Positions 7,573 through 14,248 of a stretch of 64,000 nt of DNA are shown here, one piece after another. The position numbers and the translations under genes were made by a program. This stretch comes from UBA2227 sp036677505. Lineage in GTDB: Bacteria > Bacillota_I > Bacilli_A > Erysipelotrichales > Erysipelotrichaceae. Position 1 is the first letter of the stretch; every line of letters starts with the position of its first letter. The stretch spans positions 62,001 through 126,000 of the forward strand of contig JAVBWK010000035.1 of the NCBI GenBank assembly GCA_036677505.1, in the 5' to 3' direction. Under the pieces are notes generated by a model, which saw only the letters and a list, made by a program, of their open reading frames with translations, had not been told where the DNA came from and did not search any database.

Positions 7573-8082
7573 ATGAAAATTCTGGGCTATTTCAATGACG
7601 ATCAGTTTCCGTCATCTGTTATCAATCATACTCGTTTTACGGCTCGGGCAATCGTTGTCGATCATGACCGATTCGCTTTTTTGCCGATTCGCGGGGAAGA
7701 TGATTTTGGGATCAGAGATCATATCGAAACTGTTGGCGGGGGGATCGAGGTTGGGGAAAGCGCGCAGGAAACGATTCTGCGGGAATGTATGGAAGAGGCC
7801 GGACTGGAAGTTGAAATCAGGGAGTTTCTGGGTGTGATCATTGATCACTATCATCTGATCGGGCGTCAGACGGTCAGTTATTTCTTTTTGGTTACGGTCA
7901 TAAATGATCATAAGAATCATCAACGTACCGAAATGGAGCAGTCGCTGATGGAAGAAGTGCTTTGGTTGGATAAGGAACAGGCACTTGAAATGTTGGATCG
8001 TGAGGTCGGAAAAATCGGAAAACTCATTCAGCGAAGGGATAAAGCCGCATTTCTTGAAGCCTGTCGGATTTTATCCGTATAA
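7573..8082 (+). CDS. NUDIX hydrolase
   Basis: A 169-residue NUDIX protein. The NUDIX box is complete (GGGIEVGESAQETILRECMEEAGLEV, with the catalytic REcmEE core), so it should hydrolyse a nucleoside diphosphate linked to another group; the substrate cannot be read from sequence. The ATG at 7573 follows GGAGG by 3 bases; an upstream in-frame ATG at 7492 would place translation across the leader hairpin and terminator and is rejected. Expression is probably governed by the structured leader just upstream. Confidence 0.85.
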   Translation: MKILGYFNDDQFPSSVINHTRFTARAIVVDHDRFAFLPIRGEDDFGIRDHIETVGGGIEVGESAQETILRECMEEAGLEVEIREFLGVIIDHYHLIGRQTVSYFFLVTVINDHKNHQRTEMEQSLMEEVLWLDKEQALEMLDREVGKIGKLIQRRDKAAFLEACRILSV

Positions 8083-8177
8083 ATATGTCGAAAATCTGCA
8101 GATATTATACATTCTTGAAATATTGGATATTCTGATATTTCTTTTTTTTATATACTCATGTCAACAGGAGGAATACG

Positions 8178-8864
8178 ATGAAAAACATTGTAAAAAATAC
8201 AGTATTGATTTTTACCGGATTTGTATTGTCATTAACGTTAATCACCGCTTTTGCGGATGATGTCAAAACTTCGGTAACCAAAATTCTCGGAGATACCGGG
8301 ATCATCCAAAACGAAACATTTATTACTGAAGAAGAAGCGATTGCGATCGCAAAGGCACATGTCGTTGAAGCGGCAGTCATTACCAAAGTTGAATTGGATC
8401 GCGATGACAAGGAGTTTGAAATCAAACTTGTGACTCAGATGTATAAATTCGAACTTGAGATCCATGCGGTTACCGGTGTTGTCAGAGAAGTGGAGAAAGA
8501 GCTTCTTAATGATGATCCGCAGATGGAAACATTGTTGACCAGAGAAGAAGTTATAGCCATTGCCCGTACGATCGTCGGCGATGCTCAGCTGACAGAGTTT
8601 GAGTTGGATGATGATGATCACCCGCCATACTTCGAACTCGAGTTCGAAGGTAACGGTCGTGAGTATGAACTGAAAATCGATGCCGTCACTGGAGCCATCC
8701 TTCAGTCAAAAGTTGAAATTGATGACGAAGATGATGATGACGACGATGATGAGTTCGATGACGAAGATGATGACGATGATGACAATGATGAAGAAGACGA
8801 TGAAGATGAAGAAGACGATGAAGATGAAGAAGATGAAGAAGACGATGAAGAGGATGATGATTAA
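8178..8864 (+). CDS. Exported PepSY-domain protein with a long acidic tail
   Basis: A 228-residue protein with an N-terminal signal sequence or anchor (about 8-27, ending TAFAD). Two PepSY-like repeats follow: FITEEEAIAIAKAHVVEAAVITKVELD...AVTGVVREVE and LLTREEVIAIARTIVGDAQLTEFELD...AVTGAILQSK. The last roughly 50 residues are almost only Asp and Glu. PepSY domains are linked to protease inhibition or binding at the cell surface; the tail might bind calcium or other cations. The start follows AGGAGG. The acidic tail is encoded by GAT/GAA/GAC triplet repeats. Confidence 0.8.
   Translation: MKNIVKNTVLIFTGFVLSLTLITAFADDVKTSVTKILGDTGIIQNETFITEEEAIAIAKAHVVEAAVITKVELDRDDKEFEIKLVTQMYKFELEIHAVTGVVREVEKELLNDDPQMETLLTREEVIAIARTIVGDAQLTEFELDDDDHPPYFELEFEGNGREYELKIDAVTGAILQSKVEIDDEDDDDDDDEFDDEDDDDDDNDEEDDEDEEDDEDEEDEEDDEEDDD
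8715..8861 (+). repeat. Low-complexity GAN triplet tract encoding the acidic tail
   Basis: Nearly every codon is GAT, GAC or GAA, with recurrent GATGAAGAAGAC-like units. Such tracts can expand or contract by slippage in steps of three without losing frame. Confidence 0.7.
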
Positions 8865-8880
8865 TCCTCTTCTTTTCTTG
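8847..8880 (+). terminator. Terminator overlapping the end of the PepSY gene
   Basis: GAAGAGGAT (8847-8855) pairs perfectly with ATCCTCTTC (8864-8872), followed by TTTTCTT. The 5' arm is the last part of the coding acidic tract, so the stop codon lies in the loop. Confidence 0.65.
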
Positions 8881-8890
8881 ACTTAACACA

Positions 8891-8899
8891 TGCTATAAT
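8891..8899 (+). promoter_or_regulatory. Extended -10 promoter of the AraC-type regulator gene
   Basis: TGC-TATAAT (8891-8899) matches an extended -10 element; no clear -35 is present. Translation starts 18 bases downstream at 8917. Confidence 0.5.
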
Positions 8900-8916
8900 G
8901 TGGGCACGGTGATGCA

Positions 8917-10734
8917 ATGAAAAAATTTTTTAATGGCAGCAAGGTACAGCGCAGGATCGCTTTTTATTATATATTGACCGGCATGACATTGATCGGAGTT
9001 TTGTCAGTGACATACTCCGCTTTGCTGACCCGTCAAATCATCCGTAACCGTCATATACAAGCAGATTCTGCATTGCAAATTTCAGCTTCCGCAACTATTT
9101 TACTGTTGGAAGAGGCTTATGCCCAATACTTTCAACTGTTTCAGAATGATGAACAACTCTTGATGTATAAAAATGACACATATGTATATGCGGATTTACA
9201 GCGAACCATCGCAAATCTGGCTCTCAATGATTTTCTGATTGACTCTATCGTGCTGGTTGACATTCCGACGCAGACAATCGTCGAATCCAACAGCAAAAAA
9301 ATCTATCTGAGTCAAACCTCTGATTCCGGACTGAACGAGTTGATCACAGATATACAGCAGCCGGGATCTGCCATCCGGAATCTGATATTCTATCCTCGAA
9401 AAACGACCGTGAGTTCAACAGAAAAAGAATATCTTACTTTAACATTTACTTTCGGACTGAATCAGGGGTCCATTGACAAAGTCATGTTTGTCAATATCGA
9501 TGAGAATGAACTCTCAAAACTCTTGGACTATCAAGAAAACAGTTCGTATATGGTCCTTGTGAACCGATTCGGTCAGATCATCGCTGACAGCAGCAACCGC
9601 TATTTTAATACTTATTATTACAGTAAGGAAAACGTAGCGGATAAAATTCTTGGTATCGATGCGGACAATGCCTACATTGCTGAGTTTGATGGCGAAGAAT
9701 CTTTAGTGACCTCTTTAAAGACACCGAAACTGAATCTGACCTTATTCAGCATTTACAATTATCGGAACATCACCGGTGAAGTCAACCGTTCCAACGCGAC
9801 CGTTATTTTACTGTTTGGTGTGTTGCTTATCATTATTGCCGGATTGAGCATATGGCTTTCACGGAAACTTTACTCACCGATCCAACGTCTGGTACATCAG
9901 GTAGCACAAATCAATCAGTCGAATCCGGATTTTCAATCCGATGAATTCGAGTACATTTATAAGGCCATCCGTCACATGGGCCAACGGAAAGTATCCGATG
10001 AAGTCCGCAATGTGTTGGAGGGAAGAAAGATTGAGAACGATCATATCGACTGGTCAGATGCCAGTATCGTCGTGCTACAACCTCGGTTCGTTGATAGAGA
10101 TCAGACACAAAACACTTACACATCGGAGTTTCTTTGGGATATATTCAAACCGAACATTACGGTCACCGATGACTACGGACTTGCGGCCATCGCCACTTCT
10201 TCACAAATTGAAGCATTTGAAAAGTGGCAAAATCACGGTTGGATAGCCGGTGTCAGCCATAAGGTTGAGCGAACCGATCAGATCCGGTTATATTTCAGAC
10301 AGGCGAAAGCAGCTTGTGAGTTCGCATTTACCAAAGAGGACATTCACATCCAACATTATCAGGATATTAACAGTCAGCAGTCGCAGGACATTCGATTACA
10401 AATCAAAAACCAGCTTCATGACTATATGAAAGAACACTTCCGGGAGCCTGAAATGTCCATCGAACAATGTGCAGATCATCTGGGATATTCTGTCGGTTAT
10501 GCCCGACAGTTGTTTAAGGATGAGATGGGCATCCCTTTTAACGAGTATCTGATCCATATCCGAATGGAAGAAGCAAAGCGTCTGCTTGTTGGAACCGAAA
10601 AATCCGCAAAAGAGATTGCCGAATCGATCGGTATCGAGGACGTTCGCTACTTTTATACAATATTTAAGAATCGGACCGGGAAAACAGCTCAACAATATCG
10701 AAAAGAACAGGCTGATAACGGTCGAAACAAATGA
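8917..10734 (+). CDS. Membrane-anchored AraC-family transcription regulator
   Basis: A 605-residue protein with a transmembrane helix near 15-38, an extracellular sensor region of about 250 residues, a second transmembrane helix near 290-312, a short juxtamembrane linker and a C-terminal AraC domain with two helix-turn-helix motifs (MSIEQCADHLGYSVGYARQLFK and KSAKEIAESIGIEDVRYFYTIFKNRTG). The likely role is one-component sensing of an external signal with direct DNA binding from the membrane. Such proteins usually sit beside sugar ABC transporters. Here no transporter is adjacent, so the target is unknown. The ribosome binding site is weak (GGTGATG). Confidence 0.85.
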   Translation: MKKFFNGSKVQRRIAFYYILTGMTLIGVLSVTYSALLTRQIIRNRHIQADSALQISASATILLLEEAYAQYFQLFQNDEQLLMYKNDTYVYADLQRTIANLALNDFLIDSIVLVDIPTQTIVESNSKKIYLSQTSDSGLNELITDIQQPGSAIRNLIFYPRKTTVSSTEKEYLTLTFTFGLNQGSIDKVMFVNIDENELSKLLDYQENSSYMVLVNRFGQIIADSSNRYFNTYYYSKENVADKILGIDADNAYIAEFDGEESLVTSLKTPKLNLTLFSIYNYRNITGEVNRSNATVILLFGVLLIIIAGLSIWLSRKLYSPIQRLVHQVAQINQSNPDFQSDEFEYIYKAIRHMGQRKVSDEVRNVLEGRKIENDHIDWSDASIVVLQPRFVDRDQTQNTYTSEFLWDIFKPNITVTDDYGLAAIATSSQIEAFEKWQNHGWIAGVSHKVERTDQIRLYFRQAKAACEFAFTKEDIHIQHYQDINSQQSQDIRLQIKNQLHDYMKEHFREPEMSIEQCADHLGYSVGYARQLFKDEMGIPFNEYLIHIRMEEAKRLLVGTEKSAKEIAESIGIEDVRYFYTIFKNRTGKTAQQYRKEQADNGRNK

Positions 10735-10779
10735 AATCAACATTTAAATGATTCATAATATATATCAGGAGGGATGATC

Positions 10780-11271
10780 ATGATCAACCGTTTAACGCAA
10801 GCCATAGAAATCGATGATAACCATGCTTTTGCCCTGATCCTAGCCAATCATCCGCACTTAATCAATCATGAAAATGAAAACGGGCTGACCCCATTGGGAT
10901 TAGCGGCACACTACGGACGCGTCGAGATGGTGAGAGAACTGTTGAGAGCCGGAGCTGATGCCAATGCGGTATCCCACTCACAAATCCCGTATATCCCATC
11001 CAACACCGCTTTGCATGCGGCCATCGCCGGAAAAAAACACCCGGAAATCATCCGGATGCTGATTGAAGCGATGGATTCGGTCAATGTGGCAGACTCCAAT
11101 GGGTACACACCGCTGCACATTGCTGCCTTTGATGATGCACTCTCAATCGTGGAGGCATTGATCGGTGCCGGAGCAGATGTGCATGCCTTGTCATTTAAAG
11201 ATGAATCGGTAATGGATATTGCCCTCAAGCGCAACAGCCAAAAAATCATAAACTACCTCAAAGACCGCTAG
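10780..11271 (+). CDS. Ankyrin repeat protein
   Basis: A protein of 163 residues with about three to four ankyrin repeats: NGLTPLGLAAHYGRVEMVRELLRAGADANAV, then NTALHAAIAGKKHPEIIRMLIEAM, then NGYTPLHIAAFDDALSIVEALIGAGADVHAL. It has no signal peptide, so it is a cytoplasmic protein-binding scaffold with no known partner. The ATG at 10780 is 6 bases from GGAGGG; the ATG at 10774 touches the ribosome binding site. The gene ends in a stop codon shared, on the opposite strand, with the mnmM-like gene. Confidence 0.85.
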   Translation: MINRLTQAIEIDDNHAFALILANHPHLINHENENGLTPLGLAAHYGRVEMVRELLRAGADANAVSHSQIPYIPSNTALHAAIAGKKHPEIIRMLIEAMDSVNVADSNGYTPLHIAAFDDALSIVEALIGAGADVHALSFKDESVMDIALKRNSQKIINYLKDR

Positions 11272-11279
11272 CGGTCTTT
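11260..11279. terminator. Perfect palindrome carrying both stop codons of convergent genes
   Basis: AAAGACCGCTAGCGGTCTTT is a perfect 20-bp palindrome. Its central CTAG supplies TAG to both the ankyrin gene (+) and the mnmM-like gene (-), and both proteins end in KDR. On the plus strand it is followed by AATTTT, so it can act as a terminator there; the minus side lacks a strong U run. Confidence 0.75.
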
Positions 11280-11795
11280 AATTTTGGCCAGATAAGCAAT
11301 CGGTGCATCGTTGACCGGATAGGTATATGACTTTTCAATCGTTGTGTTTACTTTTAACCAATCAACAACCGCAGCATGTTCCTCTTTGCCTCCCGGATGA
11401 CCGGTATAACAGGTAACACAAATATAGCCATTACCGATGATCAGTTTGGCCTGATTCAATGCCCTCAGGGTCGTTTCTTTTAAAGTAACGATCGTTTTAT
11501 CCCCTTTAGGAAGATAGCCCAGATTGAATACCGCAAGATCAGCCTTACGCACATAGTTGATCATCTGATCATGATTCTGATGCATCAGGATGACATTATC
11601 ATATCCTTCACATCGTTTCTTAGTATTTCCGATGGCCTGAGTTGAAATGTCAAAAGCAATGACGCTCTTACACAGTTCTGCCAAGAAGACGGTATCATGA
11701 CCGTTTCCGGCCGTCGCATCGATCGCGACCGTTGATTTATCACAAATCTCACTGAGCCACTGATGAACAATTTCATTGATATTCTTCGCTGTCAT
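11268..11795 (-). CDS. mnmM: tRNA methyltransferase MnmM (YtqB family)
   Basis: A 175-residue class I SAM-dependent methyltransferase. The SAM-binding motif is AIDATAGNGHDTVFLAEL (about 23-40) and the catalytic region has AVFNLGYLPKGDK. The size and motifs fit the YtqB/MnmM family, which methylates the wobble-uridine modification nm5s2U34 to mnm5s2U34 in tRNA. It overlaps the upstream radical SAM gene, as ytqA and ytqB are paired in Bacillus, which strengthens the call. It ends tail-to-tail with the ankyrin gene. Confidence 0.85.
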   Translation of the reverse strand: MTAKNINEIVHQWLSEICDKSTVAIDATAGNGHDTVFLAELCKSVIAFDISTQAIGNTKKRCEGYDNVILMHQNHDQMINYVRKADLAVFNLGYLPKGDKTIVTLKETTLRALNQAKLIIGNGYICVTCYTGHPGGKEEHAAVVDWLKVNTTIEKSYTYPVNDAPIAYLAKIKDR

Positions 11796-12723
11796 ATCGT
11801 TTTCCTTGCCAGGTATCCCTTTCTGCCATCTGTTTGTCTATATCATTGAGCACCGAAACTTTCCTGACAGTCCACATCGGCCCGATTAGATCATCTGCGA
11901 CCGCATCTCCGGTCAGACGTTGAATGACGACATCCTGCGGCAGAAGTTCGAGCTGCCGTACCGTGATATCCACATATTCCTGTTTTGAAAGAATGGGAAA
12001 AGGTTCTTTGGCATATTGCCGACTCATCACGGTATCTTTGATGATGTGCAACATATGGATTTTGATCGCAAAGGGCTTCATCTTAGCAACCCAGCGAATC
12101 GTATCGAGCATCATATCCTCGGTTTCATACGGAAGTCCGTTGATGATATGAAGTACGACGTTGAATCCGGATTTGCGCAGAACTGCGAGTTTCTTTTCAA
12201 TGTCTTCAATGTTCTCACGGCGGTTGATCCGCATTGCCGTCGAAGGATGAATCGTCTGGACACCGATTTCCAGAAACAGCGGTTTGAGTAAACTTTTGCT
12301 CTTGAGATACTCGATGATCTGATCATCCAGACAGTCTGCGCGTGTCGCAATGGCCACGGCGATGCAGGGATGATCATCAAAAAAAGGATCATAAATCGAT
12401 TTCAGTGCTGCTAATGGTGCATAGGTGTTGGTATAGGCCTGAAAGTATGCGATACCTTTGGCCATCGGCCATTTTCGTGCCATCATCGCAAATCCATTTT
12501 CATACTGTTTCAGTAAATCGTCCGTCCGGTCACCGGCATAATCACCGCTACCCGCCGGGGAACAGAAAGTACATCCGCCCAATCCGTTGATCCGGTGCGG
12601 ACATGAAAAGCCCGCATCCAGCGGGACTTTAAACACCTTAGAGCCAAAGGTCATTTTCAGATAGTGATTCCATGTATAATAACGCTTATTATCATGGGAG
12701 TAGGGAAACGGATTCTTTTTCAT
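11773..12723 (-). CDS. ytqA: Radical SAM protein of the YtqA/YhcC (TIGR01212) family
   Basis: A 316-residue protein. The iron-sulphur motif is CPHRINGLGGCTFC (Cys-X9-Cys-X2-Cys, about 40-53), the special spacing of the TIGR01212 group, followed by the SPAGSGDYAG and FQAYTNTYAP segments. Work on Bacillus links YtqA to the same wobble-uridine modification route as MnmM, which agrees with the 23-base overlap with the mnmM-like gene. The start overlaps the stop of the ceramidase-like gene by 4 bases (ATGA). Confidence 0.85.
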   Translation of the reverse strand: MKKNPFPYSHDNKRYYTWNHYLKMTFGSKVFKVPLDAGFSCPHRINGLGGCTFCSPAGSGDYAGDRTDDLLKQYENGFAMMARKWPMAKGIAYFQAYTNTYAPLAALKSIYDPFFDDHPCIAVAIATRADCLDDQIIEYLKSKSLLKPLFLEIGVQTIHPSTAMRINRRENIEDIEKKLAVLRKSGFNVVLHIINGLPYETEDMMLDTIRWVAKMKPFAIKIHMLHIIKDTVMSRQYAKEPFPILSKQEYVDITVRQLELLPQDVVIQRLTGDAVADDLIGPMWTVRKVSVLNDIDKQMAERDTWQGKRYDSEEYQ

Positions 12724-13886
12724 TTTATCTTCAGCAAATCAATCAGTTTCTGCTTGTGCTGATCATCATATATCTCAAGTAACGTCTCGTAAGATGTGAT
12801 TTCAAAATCGATATCACTCATATAACCGGCATATCCCTGGGAATATCCGATCAATATCCCGTTGACCGGCAAATATCGGGTATAGGTGGAGAACAGTTCA
12901 AAGGGATGGAAGTATAGGGTTGATAATCCCAATGTGATCACATCAATTGTGATGTTTTGGGATAAAAGTTCCGGAAATTTCGCCCACTCGCTGATGACCG
13001 TTTTGGCATGTTCAAATTCTTGAATCTCGCGTTCGCTGGCCGGCAACGTTACCGAATACTCACTTGGATTTTTCAGATGACCATTCGCCACCCACTGATG
13101 ACGAGTGTGTTTAAGATTGAGATCTCTGGCTTTGGAAGGGTGCTTCATCATACTGATCACGGAATCAGCCAGTGCTTTGCCCATCCGGATGACTTCCTCA
13201 TAGGTTTTGTCCTTGCGGGTAAACCGGGTACTGATGTCACCGGCCGGCCCCTGAAAAAACATAAAGAACTCCCCGGGATACTTCCGGTTGAGCGTTTCAA
13301 GGGTCACCCCGACATAATCTGAAGTAAAGTAAGGGGCTTGGGCATCCGTGATTGTCGGATGGCAGTTGTAAATGATAAAGTTCCCGATTCGCTGACTCTC
13401 AACGGTAAATCGCAGTAAATGCAGGATCACATAGTCATCCCCGCCGGCGCTGATACGGTTTCTGCCGATCAGGGTCTGATTCATCTGAAGATTGTCTGCC
13501 TTTACATGTCCTTCGCGGATTTTCATATTCATCAGCATGACCCGAATGCGAGACTGCACAAACTTAGCATAAGAGTCATTGGGTTTGATATGACCAAAAG
13601 CATGAGTAAGGGAAGGAGCATGATGGGTATGACTGCTGCTTAAAATCAACGTGACATCTTTACCCAGCACTTCCTGTACGGATTGTTCAAACAGCTTCTG
13701 AATGTGAGAGGATACCCCGAAACTGTCCAACGTGATAAAGCAAAATTTCTCTTGGTCTTCCAGATAAAATGCCCGCGCGAAAAGATCGCCCTTAGTCGTC
13801 ATGTTGGGGTTTTGACGTTGCATGTAACCGACGGGCGTCATCATCGTATTCGGATTGATACAAATCGCGTTGTGTCCGTATTTCAT
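12720..13886 (-). CDS. Neutral/alkaline ceramidase-like amidohydrolase (N-terminal domain type)
   Basis: A 388-residue protein resembling the catalytic N-terminal domain of neutral ceramidases: VGYMQRQNPNMTTKGDLFARAF, then SSSHTHHAPS (metal-binding histidines), then YNCHPTITDAQAPYFTSDYVG and FFQGPAGDIS. It has no signal peptide, unlike secreted ceramidases, and is shorter than full-length enzymes (over 600 residues). Bacterial proteins of this group are often of unknown substrate. It is the first gene of a three-gene operon with ytqA and mnmM. The start has GAGG 7 bases upstream. Confidence 0.72.
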   Translation of the reverse strand: MKYGHNAICINPNTMMTPVGYMQRQNPNMTTKGDLFARAFYLEDQEKFCFITLDSFGVSSHIQKLFEQSVQEVLGKDVTLILSSSHTHHAPSLTHAFGHIKPNDSYAKFVQSRIRVMLMNMKIREGHVKADNLQMNQTLIGRNRISAGGDDYVILHLLRFTVESQRIGNFIIYNCHPTITDAQAPYFTSDYVGVTLETLNRKYPGEFFMFFQGPAGDISTRFTRKDKTYEEVIRMGKALADSVISMMKHPSKARDLNLKHTRHQWVANGHLKNPSEYSVTLPASEREIQEFEHAKTVISEWAKFPELLSQNITIDVITLGLSTLYFHPFELFSTYTRYLPVNGILIGYSQGYAGYMSDIDFEITSYETLLEIYDDQHKQKLIDLLKIK

Positions 13887-13993
13887 TGTTTATCCTCGCT
13901 CTTATTTTAACATAATCCGATAACATATGGGATAAATCGCGCTAAGACAAACTCTCATCGCCTGAATTTACGAGATCCCGCAAACGGTTCACA

Positions 13994-14022
13994 TTGACAT
14001 CCATGATACTTTTCGGTATCAT
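13994..14022 (+). promoter_or_regulatory. leuS promoter, with an inverted repeat over spacer and -10
   Basis: TTGACA (13994-13999) and TATCAT (14017-14022) are 17 bases apart. ATGATAC (14003-14009) and GTATCAT (14016-14022) form a perfect inverted repeat that covers most of the spacer and the -10 box, so a repressor site is possible. Confidence 0.7.
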
Positions 14023-14028
14023 AATTGC

Positions 14029-14230
14029 ATAAGCTTTGATGAGGAACAGTAAGATGGTCAGCTTTCAAGAGAGTCGTTGTCCGGTGCAAAACGACAGGCG
14101 CCCCATCCCAACTCGCCTTTAAGCTGAATATGCAAAACATATTCCGTAGTTCGGCGTTAACGGTTTGAGTGCTGCAATGCAGTAACTAAGGTGGTACCGC
14201 GTATTGACGCCCTTAGAGGGGCGTTTTTTT
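14029..14230 (+). promoter_or_regulatory. T-box leader (Leu) controlling leuS
   Basis: The T-box core AAGGTGGTACCGCG lies at 14188-14201. Stem I closes with AAGCTT (14031-) against TTAAGCT; GATGAGGAACAGTAA carries the usual GA and AGTA motifs; GATGG pairs with CCATC. The specifier-loop position reads CTC (14112-14114), a leucine codon, matching the leuS gene downstream. Uncharged tRNA-Leu is expected to stabilise the antiterminator and allow leuS transcription. Confidence 0.92.
14207..14230 (+). terminator. T-box terminator hairpin
   Basis: ACGCCC (14207-14212) pairs with GGGCGT (14219-14224), followed by seven T. It is the competing structure to the T-box antiterminator. Confidence 0.9.
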
Positions 14231-14248
14231 ATGGAAAGGATGATTGGT

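Noticed and set aside
8680..8889. Met/Lys-rich and His-rich ORFs in the acidic repeat region
   Set aside because: These are alternate-frame and antisense readings of the GAN triplet tract.
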